The notes under the pieces: generated by a model
What the model saw: only the letters and a program-made list of their open reading frames with translations
The model's database searches: none
Told to the model about the DNA's origin: nothing
NCBI GenBank assembly: GCA_035489435.1
Contig: DATHKG010000039.1
Length of the DNA stretch: 64,000 nucleotides
Reading direction: 5' to 3' (one strand)
DNA from: DATHKG01 sp035489435
GTDB taxonomy: Bacteria; Bacteroidota; Bacteroidia; Chitinophagales; Chitinophagaceae
In this document: positions 25,490 to 32,381 of the stretch, one piece after another
How positions within the stretch are numbered: position 1 is the first letter of the stretch
How the letters are laid out: every line of letters starts with the position of its first letter
Program-made: the position numbers and the translations under genes

Positions 25490-27859
25490 ATGTTGTTATT
25501 AGGTAGCAAGTCAATGACAATCGATGGCATCACGGTATTCTTTGATCATGCAGACCCTTCTCAATTCTGGTATTTGCCAGGACCGGTAAGGATTGCCAGG
25601 CGGCGTGAAGACGAAAGGGCTGCATTCACTTTTATTAAGTATAAACCGGCAGCTGTATCCGGTGGTGCGAAAGGCGGCGGTTTTGTAACATTTGAAGTAA
25701 ACCTAAAACTCGACATGGAACAGGAAAGGCGGATCTTATCAAAATTACGCTCGGTTTCCCGGGGCAAACCAAAACTGGCGCTGGTTCCTTTTGACGAAGG
25801 CACAGTACAGTGCATCGCACTTAATATCCAGGGTGCAGGTGGTACTGCGGCAACTGCAGCTACTGAAGGCACCTTTAATGCAGTTGAGAAAATTCTTGGG
25901 GCTTCGGTTCCTTCATTACACGGAGATAATTCTGCAGCTTTTAGCCTTACACTTAGCCAGGAAGGAGCAACTATACTCGAAGAAGCTTTCAAAAAGGGCA
26001 CATCGCCTATCGGTGTTATTTATGATCTGAAGTTTACAGGTATGCGGCCGGCGCTTAATGTAAAAATAACTGCCGATTTCAAAAGAATATACGATCAGTT
26101 CAGTGCAAGCCTGAATGCACAGGTATATTTTGTACAGGCGGGTATTGATGCCGGCTTTGAAAAGCTTGTCCAGGATGGTGTAATCAAAATTGAAGTAATC
26201 AATTTTACAGGTGATGATGATTTAAAAGAGCAACAGACCTGGGCACTTAACTTTTTTAAGGATACCCTTTTAAATGATTGGTTCAAGCCAACACTTACTC
26301 CGGGCCAGCTGGCAGGAGGTGGTGCACAGGCGGGTTCGCTTGATGATGTAATCAGACGGGGAACTCAAATGCGTCCACCCGCAACACCGGCTCCGCCACC
26401 AAAAGGAACGCCGGTAGCCCCTCCCACCAACCTTGGCCCCAGCCCAACTGCAGGTATGGGGCCCGCTGATGAACATGCTAATCCTTTTGCAGTTCCGGCT
26501 GCAGCCGCCGGCACCCGGCCGGCGAGGCAAAGCACAACAGGTTCAACAACCGGCACGCCGCCCACACCTGCTGTAGGAGTGCCGCCGACACCTGTTGTAG
26601 GAGTGCCGCCGACACCTGCTGTGGGTGGACCAGTTCCAGGCACAGAGACTCCCGGCACCCCAACCGTGCCAACCGTAAGCCCTACCGAAGGATTAGGAGT
26701 ACCTGCGGTGCCTACACCACCAAATACTTCACAAGGTGTTCCGGCAGGAGCCTCAAACGCAGGCGCCAATGCAATATCAGCAGGTTCCAGTGCTATACCT
26801 TTCGCTGTTTCATTCAAATTAAAATTTGTAAAACAGGAAGAGCTGAAAAAATTAACCTTCGAATACAATGTGCAGGAAGCAACACAAAGAACATATGCAC
26901 CACAGGGATTTTTCGGTCTGTTATTGGCCGACCTGACTAAGGAAAATCATTTTATAGAGGTTGACCTTGATGATCCGTTTTTCAGAGTCTTTACAGTAAC
27001 TGCGGAAGCTCCGATTGATTTCGCGCGTATAGGACTTCAGTCTTTACAGGTTTCACTTGATTATGGCGACCGTTCAAACCCTACTGATCATAAACACGGT
27101 GATTTTGTTTTTGACACTGTTCAGAAAGACGCCAGGAAATTTGAAGTCTTTATGAATAAGTCGCGTAACACTGCTTACAGTTATAATGTTCAGTATCATT
27201 TTGATCCATTGAGCGAATGGGAGGGATCGAAATTTTCGTATGAGATTCCTGAAAAAATAACTGAAGACAGGACGTTGATGTTAAATCCTTTTAATGATAT
27301 AGGATTTCTCGAGATTAAAATTAAGCCGCATAAAATAGATGCAGGGGTTGTAGAATCGACAGACGTGTTTCTGAATTATGACGATGGTAGTTCATTCAGA
27401 AAAGAAAAGACCATCACTGTTTTGCCGGATTCGCCGGAACAATCATGGAAGCTTCGCATACCGAATACAGCAGGCAGAACAATCAGTTATCGTCTTATTC
27501 ATCATCTCAAAGATAGATCAACGCTCGAAATACCGGTTGTGACAACCAGGGCAACAACCATATTTGTAGATGACCCATTCCCTGCTGCACTGGAATTAAA
27601 ACTCATTCCATCGTTCGACGACACGGCTATAAGACAAGCATTCATTGACGTCGAATATAAAGATGATGCCAATTCATATAGCAGGAATGAGCAAATAACA
27701 ATAAAAGGCACCGAAACGGATATTGTTCCGTTGCGTATTTCGCTTATGGATAATAAAAAGAAAATATTCAGATATCGCATAACCATGGTTGGCAGGGACG
27801 GCAAGATTCAACAAAACCCATTCGTAGAGACAGACAACGAGTTCATACAAGTTGCATAA
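25490..27859 (+). CDS. Beta-repeat operon protein with long proline/threonine-rich linker
   Basis: The 789-residue protein starts with GITVFFDHADPSQFWYLPGP and FTFIKYKP, then GGGFVTFEVNLKL, SLHGDNSAAFSLTLSQEGA and SPIGVIYDLKFTGMRPAL, then LVQDGVIKIEVINF. This is the clearest form of the shared N-terminal domain. About residues 285-440 are a Pro/Thr/Gly/Ala linker containing three near-identical eight-residue units (PPTPAVGV type), encoded by a 24-base tandem repeat. The hallmark DLDDPFF lies at about 492-498 and is followed by three or four Ig-like repeats. The linker would act as a flexible hinge, and as the least folded part is a natural place for cutting by the caspase encoded 23 bases downstream. 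That last point is inference; no specific cleavage site is evident. No signal peptide or TM. Confidence 0.85.
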   Translation: MLLLGSKSMTIDGITVFFDHADPSQFWYLPGPVRIARRREDERAAFTFIKYKPAAVSGGAKGGGFVTFEVNLKLDMEQERRILSKLRSVSRGKPKLALVPFDEGTVQCIALNIQGAGGTAATAATEGTFNAVEKILGASVPSLHGDNSAAFSLTLSQEGATILEEAFKKGTSPIGVIYDLKFTGMRPALNVKITADFKRIYDQFSASLNAQVYFVQAGIDAGFEKLVQDGVIKIEVINFTGDDDLKEQQTWALNFFKDTLLNDWFKPTLTPGQLAGGGAQAGSLDDVIRRGTQMRPPATPAPPPKGTPVAPPTNLGPSPTAGMGPADEHANPFAVPAAAAGTRPARQSTTGSTTGTPPTPAVGVPPTPVVGVPPTPAVGGPVPGTETPGTPTVPTVSPTEGLGVPAVPTPPNTSQGVPAGASNAGANAISAGSSAIPFAVSFKLKFVKQEELKKLTFEYNVQEATQRTYAPQGFFGLLLADLTKENHFIEVDLDDPFFRVFTVTAEAPIDFARIGLQSLQVSLDYGDRSNPTDHKHGDFVFDTVQKDARKFEVFMNKSRNTAYSYNVQYHFDPLSEWEGSKFSYEIPEKITEDRTLMLNPFNDIGFLEIKIKPHKIDAGVVESTDVFLNYDDGSSFRKEKTITVLPDSPEQSWKLRIPNTAGRTISYRLIHHLKDRSTLEIPVVTTRATTIFVDDPFPAALELKLIPSFDDTAIRQAFIDVEYKDDANSYSRNEQITIKGTETDIVPLRISLMDNKKKIFRYRITMVGRDGKIQQNPFVETDNEFIQVA
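26558..26629 (+). repeat. In-frame 24-base tandem repeat, three copies
   Basis: Three consecutive 24-base units (26558-26581, 26582-26605, 26606-26629) encode PPTPAVGV, PPTPVVGV and PPTPAVGG in the linker of the 789-residue protein. The first two differ at two bases; the third diverges at its end. Unit length is a multiple of three, so copy-number change would alter linker length without a frameshift. Confidence 0.85.
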
Positions 27860-27882
27860 TTATCAAATTCAAAGAAAAGTAT

Positions 27883-28827
27883 ATGACAAAAAGAGCAGTT
27901 ATAGTTGGCATCAACGATTATTCCGTAATTGACCCGACTGGAGCATCAAACCTTCGCAGCTGTGTGAATGATGCCAACGAAATGTACCACATGCTTGTGG
28001 ATGCCTTTGGGTTCGATCCAACCCAGGTATTTTGTTACAAGGACAGGAATGCCAGCAGTGCTAATATCCTCCGGGCAGTGGCGTATATTTTACAAAATTC
28101 TGAAGCAGGTGATGTGGCTTGCTTTTACTATTCAGGTCATGGCAGCCGCTTCCCGGCGGTGCAAGGGCGGTTTGACAGCGACAGGCATTATGAAGCGATC
28201 ATACCTGCTTCAGGTGCACCAATCACAGACTTTGATTTATTCCGGCTGGCTGATTCATTGAATCCATCGTTTGTAAATTTTAATGTGATACTCGACTCCT
28301 GTCACTCAGGCGGAATGCACAACGCAGACGATATAGTTAAAACCAGGTCGCTAAGAATGATCCAGGAATATATCGATGCATTACTCAGGGCTTTAAGAAC
28401 ACTGATTCCGATGGGTGTATGCATACCGCCATCATCCACTGTGATGAATAATAATATCAGAAACGTACGCAAGGGCGCAGATGACAGGTTAGACCTTGAC
28501 GTGGATCCCAATAAAACGCTTGTTCAGTTTTCTAAGTCTACCCTGATTTCAGGATGCCGCTTTGATGAACTTTCATGGGAAGTGAGTGGTAGTAATGGAG
28601 CTGCAGGTCATGGACTACTAACACAATCGTTCATAGATTTGGTAAATGCAAGTAATTTTTCAATCACTTACCATGATCTTATGACGCAACTAAATACCAG
28701 GGTTAGCCAAAAAATAACTTCCCAGATTGTTCCTCATCATCCGGGAGTTACACAAACTCCCCAGTTGATGGGTCAGATGAACAGGATGGAAGAACAATTT
28801 CTTGCAGGATGGAACGACTCAAGATAA
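27883..28827 (+). CDS. Metacaspase-type cysteine protease (peptidase C14 family)
   Basis: The 314-residue protein is a stand-alone caspase-fold protease. RAVIVGINDY opens the p20-like core, and NLRSCVNDANEMYHML is the usual next helix. The catalytic dyad is His86 in FYYSGHGSR and Cys140 in VILDSCHSGG, both intact. RHYEAIIPAS sits between them, as in metacaspases. A loop of about 60 residues after Cys140 and a p10-like end (STLISGCRFDELSWE) complete the domain. Cleavage after Arg or Lys is usual for metacaspases, sometimes with calcium activation; specificity cannot be read here. It has no signal peptide, so it works in the same compartment as the six beta proteins encoded just upstream, which are candidate substrates. 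Its end overlaps the next gene by 19 bases. Confidence 0.92.
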   Translation: MTKRAVIVGINDYSVIDPTGASNLRSCVNDANEMYHMLVDAFGFDPTQVFCYKDRNASSANILRAVAYILQNSEAGDVACFYYSGHGSRFPAVQGRFDSDRHYEAIIPASGAPITDFDLFRLADSLNPSFVNFNVILDSCHSGGMHNADDIVKTRSLRMIQEYIDALLRALRTLIPMGVCIPPSSTVMNNNIRNVRKGADDRLDLDVDPNKTLVQFSKSTLISGCRFDELSWEVSGSNGAAGHGLLTQSFIDLVNASNFSITYHDLMTQLNTRVSQKITSQIVPHHPGVTQTPQLMGQMNRMEEQFLAGWNDSR

Positions 28828-29798
28828 ACTACCAGGCTATTGACCGGGTATTGGGGATATTCGGCGAAACCAATGCTGAACCTGCACTTCGTGCCGCATA
28901 TTCACTATCAGGGTTCCTCTGGCCTCTGCAAGAGTCTATATGGCCCGAGATTAAGTATTCTTTTAGCAGGCTAACGGGAGATGGGTTCCCGGTTGAGTTT
29001 ACTTTTTCTTCTGTAACCAACGCTATCAGTTATACAACTGAAATAGCGGGTCCGGAAACAGGAGAAGCAAAAAAGATTGAGATTGCATCTGCGTTGTTAC
29101 AGAGAAAATCAAATGCTTTACCACCTGTTAGTATATCAACAACAATAAGCAAACTTGTGCAACAGCCCACATTAACTTATGGGGCATGGATGGCCGGGCG
29201 TCATGACAATGGAAAAACTGATCGCTTTAAAACTTACCTGGAAGTAACTGAAACCTGCGCTGAAATCGGTGCATCCTTTTTGCAAAGATTTTTACCTGAT
29301 TTTTCAGTGATGAAAAGACAGCACTTTTCATTGCGCATGTTAAGTGCAAATTCTACCGGTAAAATTGAATACTATTTCAGGCTCTCATCGATTGATGTCT
29401 GGCAGTTGCTATATCTTATGCGTTGCCTGGGGTTTGCCGAACAGGGAAAAGAGTTACTTGAATTTGTAGGTTTACTAAGTAAACGAAAGTTCGACAAATC
29501 ATTTATAGGTGATAGCCTTGGCTTCAGTGTAGCCCTTGATGAAGTCGGACTACCGGAAGCCATCACGATATTTACATTCAATTACAAAGTGTTTGAGCCA
29601 GGCGATCCCTGTATCCGCAATAGCTTATTAAGATATAGCGATTGGTTTGGCTGGGACTTTGGCATTTATGCGCAGATTACAGAGCCACTTGCCAATAAAA
29701 CCGGCAGGTTAACCAATCACGGCCTGGTAGCTTTTACTATTACACCTGATGGAAAAAAAATATTTCAGATTGGATTAAGACCACCAGAAATCGCGTAA
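28809..29798 (+). CDS. ABBA-fold (DMATS-type) aromatic prenyltransferase-like protein
   Basis: The 329-residue protein shows the repeated alpha-beta-beta-alpha pattern of ABBA prenyltransferases. A helical start is followed by WPEIKYSFSRLTGDGFPVEFTFS (about residues 45-65), which closely resembles the opening of DMATS-type indole prenyltransferases. Then come a GAWMAG...FKTYLEV strand pair, HFSLRML with KIEYYFRL, SLGFSVALDE with AITIFTF, and a closing HGLVAFTITPDGKKIFQIGLRP. These give ten strands in five pairs, as the barrel needs. Family members transfer an isoprenyl group to an aromatic ring, including Trp in peptides (cyanobactin type). The substrate here is unknown; it may be a Trp of one of the operon proteins or a small molecule. 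The gene starts inside the caspase gene, so expression is coupled. The assignment rests on motif order and needs a structure check. Confidence 0.6.
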   Translation: MERLKINYQAIDRVLGIFGETNAEPALRAAYSLSGFLWPLQESIWPEIKYSFSRLTGDGFPVEFTFSSVTNAISYTTEIAGPETGEAKKIEIASALLQRKSNALPPVSISTTISKLVQQPTLTYGAWMAGRHDNGKTDRFKTYLEVTETCAEIGASFLQRFLPDFSVMKRQHFSLRMLSANSTGKIEYYFRLSSIDVWQLLYLMRCLGFAEQGKELLEFVGLLSKRKFDKSFIGDSLGFSVALDEVGLPEAITIFTFNYKVFEPGDPCIRNSLLRYSDWFGWDFGIYAQITEPLANKTGRLTNHGLVAFTITPDGKKIFQIGLRPPEIA

Positions 29799-29819
29799 CA
29801 TGTCATAGCAAGTCATAGC

Positions 29820-30668
29820 ATGATGTTAATTCAATCAATATCAGAGTTGATTAGCGTAAGCCAGCAGTTAGGTGGAGGTTTTGAAACAGTGATCCGGCTA
29901 AACAATGATAGCCGAAAAGATGTAAATTCATGTATCACTTCACTGGTCTTACGCGAGTTGCAAAAAAGACCTGGCCTGGCTCCTCCAAATGTAATTAACA
30001 AAGCATTTGACTTCCTCTCCTCATGCGCTTCTTCATCGACAAAGGGTGCTTACAATTTTTATCCGTCGGAACACAACGCACAAAATATAAGTGTGCCTTC
30101 GAAAATAACAGTGCCCGATGATGCCGATGATACTGCCCTGATCACTTTGCTTCTTCTACAAACAGGCAGGATAACCCGAAATTCAATAATCAGGGATACC
30201 TGCATCGTGCTTGATAAGTATCGATTACCGGCAGTTGGGAATCGTGATCCGCACTGGTTTAAGGCAGGGGCTTTTTATACCTGGCTTGAAGCCGGCAGGA
30301 ATAATATGATGGATTGTTGTGTGAATGCTAATATCGTTGCGTTATATGCCTATGCGGGCCTTCAGCATTTAAGGGGACACAAGGAAGCCTGCCGGTTGAT
30401 TTCAAATGCCGTCAACTGGTGCGGAAGGTCGGCTACAAGGCTTGCTTCAATCATGCCATTTTATGCAGATAAGCAGGAATTGTTTTATGCCGTTGAGCAT
30501 GCAGTCAGAATGGGAGCGGCAGAATTGACCCCTGTTCTTAAAAAACTTGAATGGGCAAATCCAAAAAACGAACAATTCGATGCTGATCGTTCAGTTTGCT
30601 GCAGCGCTTATGGAAAGATAACCTGGCATTGCTCATTGCTGCAGCGATTAAGAAATCATAGCTCGTAA
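29820..30668 (+). CDS. Alpha/alpha-toroid protein with DxDDTA motif (terpene cyclase-like domain)
   Basis: The 282-residue, largely helical protein resembles a single toroid of the squalene-cyclase/prenyltransferase repeat superfamily. YNFYPSEH and then VPDDADDTALITLLL place DxDD at residues 101-104 with the following T-A, the form seen at the acid site of class II diterpene cyclases. Later GAFYTWLEAGRNNMMDCCVNANIVALYAYAG looks like the repeat of that superfamily with a conserved N-x-N. It is much shorter than a complete beta-gamma class II cyclase (about 500 residues or more), so it is either a minimal cyclase, a pseudo-enzyme, or a toroid used for prenyl or protein binding. Position directly after a prenyltransferase-like gene (21-base gap) supports a prenyl-related job, for example cyclising an attached isoprenoid. 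It is the last gene of the operon; a hairpin follows two bases after its stop. Confidence 0.6.
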   Translation: MMLIQSISELISVSQQLGGGFETVIRLNNDSRKDVNSCITSLVLRELQKRPGLAPPNVINKAFDFLSSCASSSTKGAYNFYPSEHNAQNISVPSKITVPDDADDTALITLLLLQTGRITRNSIIRDTCIVLDKYRLPAVGNRDPHWFKAGAFYTWLEAGRNNMMDCCVNANIVALYAYAGLQHLRGHKEACRLISNAVNWCGRSATRLASIMPFYADKQELFYAVEHAVRMGAAELTPVLKKLEWANPKNEQFDADRSVCCSAYGKITWHCSLLQRLRNHSS

Positions 30669-30670
30669 AG

Positions 30671-30702
30671 GCATTGCAGACTTCATCTTTCGGGTGCAAT
30701 GC
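30671..30702 (+). terminator. Hairpin directly after the nine-gene operon
   Basis: A perfect 8-base stem (GCATTGCA and TGCAATGC) with a 16-base loop starts two bases after the stop of the last operon gene. There is no T tract after it, so it is not a classical Rho-independent terminator; it may be a 3'-end stabiliser or part of another termination mode. Confidence 0.45.
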
Positions 30703-30937
30703 TCAACACTAAAATTTAATCTTATTATTGCCATAATAACTGCAGCAGCTTTCATATACCCGAAGTGCTTATATTCCCATTTCTAAAGCGCTCTTAAAAG
30801 GAGATAGACCAGTCGATCATAAAACAATGGCACCGCTCTTTTTTTATATTATTTCCAAATCTTTTGAAATATAGCTGCCATGGAGATTGATTAAGTTCTC
30901 AAGAATACTTAAATTAGTTAGAATATTTCCTCATTTC

Positions 30938-30952
30938 ATTAGATTTTCTAAT
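30938..30952. promoter_or_regulatory. Inverted repeat ATTAGA-TTT-TCTAAT upstream of the SIR2-TIR gene
   Basis: A perfect 6-base inverted repeat with a 3-base spacer ends 37 bases before the ATG of the SIR2-TIR gene. Upstream, an AGAATAYTT motif occurs twice, 18 bases apart (30902 and 30920). This is a plausible operator for the two-gene unit that follows. The rest of the 321-base gap (30669-30989) is AT-rich and holds no gene I can see. Confidence 0.35.
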
Positions 30953-30989
30953 ACCCCCATATATCGCTGCCACCGTTAAATGATACCAA

Positions 30990-32381
30990 ATGACCGAACG
31001 GGAATGGAACAAATTGTGCAGAAATATTTTCGAAAGAAAGTGTATCCTGATGATTGGATCAGAATTTCAAATCGAGATCCAGGATGGGAATATTAAAAAA
31101 CACACCACTTTCAATGAACTTCTAATAAAAAAGGTCTCTGAAGACATTCTCCAATACCGGCGACTTCCTGAAGACTACAGTAGGCAAATTGGTGAGAAGG
31201 ATTTTTGCCAGATAGTCCGGGATTTTATTGCCTATAGTGACAATAGTCATGTGCAGGCAAGGGAGGAACTGGAGACCCTTATTACAGATTACCTTTTTGA
31301 AGTCTCTCCCGAATTATCATCTGAAGGTTTTTCAAAACTCGCAACTCTTCCTTTAAACTTTATCATTGACACAAATTATAGTAGCTTTTTTCTTGATCAG
31401 GTGAACAAAGCCGGCAAATTTCCAAAATCAGACTTCTATCATTTTAAAAGTAATAAAGCCACTTTTTCGGATGATGGAACAGATACAGACCCATTTCTGT
31501 TTAGTTTGTATGGCTCGGCTCAGCAACCAAACTCTTTAGTAATTACTGACTATGATATGATTCAATTTCTAAGTAACATAATATCAAAATCGCCGGCCTT
31601 ACCGCCATATGTTCGTGCTAAATTGATTCATGAAGAAACTTCTATACTCTTTCTTGGATTTGGAATTCTTGCAAAAAACTGGTATTTCAGATTATTACTT
31701 CATGCACTTACAATGGGAAATAAAAAAACAATGTCATTTGCCTTGGAATATTTGTCAACCATAAATGATGAGAATCAACCAGCCATTTTATTTTTTAAAG
31801 ACGAATTAAAAGTGTGTCTCTATCATTTTGATCAGGAATCTTTTATTGATACACTGACGGAAAAATACCAACTCTTTTATGAAAAGTTTAAAAAACATTC
31901 AGGAAACAACGATAAAATTCCTTCCTCATTTAAGGAAGAAATAAAGGTTTTTATTAGTTATAAAAGGGAGGACTTAAGATTTGTTAAACCAATAGTAGAA
32001 AGGTTAGAGGCAAAGGAAATCTCGGTTTACTGGGATCACGGATCTGAATTTATAGGCGATTGGAAAAACAGGATTGAAAAAATGATTGAAGATTCGGATG
32101 CGTTTATACTGTTACAAAGCAAAAACCTTCGGGATAACCCGGTGAACTTTTTAAACAAAGAGATAAGACTCGCAATCGAAAGGGCATCCAAGTTTCCACG
32201 TGACGAAAATTATCTCTATCCCGCCTACATTGATACAATAGAGTCGAAATTGACGGATACTGATTTCAAGTTTATCAATGCAATCAATAATTGGGATCTG
32301 AGTGTAATGAGCAATGTTGATAAACTTGCAATAGAACTATTTAGAAATCAGGAACGCCTTAAAAAATCAACCGCAAGATAA
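30990..32381 (+). CDS. SIR2-like domain fused to TIR domain
   Basis: Residues 1-290 are SIR2-like (SIR2_2 type): CILMIGSEF (18-26) for the first Rossmann turn, NFIIDTNYSSFF (123-134) where active members have TTN, and LFSLYGSAQQPNSLVITDYDM (170-190). In the last motif the usual catalytic His of LHG is Tyr174, so NAD cleavage by this domain is doubtful and it may instead bind NAD or a derivative. Residues 315-460 are a TIR domain (IKVFISYKRED, VYWDH, DAFILLQSKNL, FLNKEIRLA) with Glu391 at the catalytic position. The likely role is a cytosolic NAD-responsive NADase effector controlled by the STAND part of the next protein. The stop and the next start overlap by one base (TAATG), which couples translation of the two proteins and suggests a complex. 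Confidence 0.85.
   Translation: MTEREWNKLCRNIFERKCILMIGSEFQIEIQDGNIKKHTTFNELLIKKVSEDILQYRRLPEDYSRQIGEKDFCQIVRDFIAYSDNSHVQAREELETLITDYLFEVSPELSSEGFSKLATLPLNFIIDTNYSSFFLDQVNKAGKFPKSDFYHFKSNKATFSDDGTDTDPFLFSLYGSAQQPNSLVITDYDMIQFLSNIISKSPALPPYVRAKLIHEETSILFLGFGILAKNWYFRLLLHALTMGNKKTMSFALEYLSTINDENQPAILFFKDELKVCLYHFDQESFIDTLTEKYQLFYEKFKKHSGNNDKIPSSFKEEIKVFISYKREDLRFVKPIVERLEAKEISVYWDHGSEFIGDWKNRIEKMIEDSDAFILLQSKNLRDNPVNFLNKEIRLAIERASKFPRDENYLYPAYIDTIESKLTDTDFKFINAINNWDLSVMSNVDKLAIELFRNQERLKKSTAR

Noticed and set aside
26558..26629. CRISPR-like repeat
   Set aside because: The three 24-base units are contiguous without spacers and keep a reading frame.
26365..26868. Antisense open frame of 167 codons in the proline-rich linker region
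   Set aside because: It is rich in Gly/Val/Pro as the mirror of the GC-rich linker of the 789-residue protein, overlaps a clear gene and has no start context or domain.
14351..30668. Prophage or phage-tail-like (eCIS/T6SS) origin of the muramidase and following operon
   Set aside because: No sheath, tube, baseplate, capsid, portal, terminase or integrase motif was seen; the large proteins are Ig-like and the remaining genes are a protease and isoprenoid-type proteins.
30671..30702. Classical Rho-independent terminator after the nine-gene operon
   Set aside because: The stem is perfect but only 8 bases with a 16-base loop and no T tract follows; kept only as a hairpin with low confidence.
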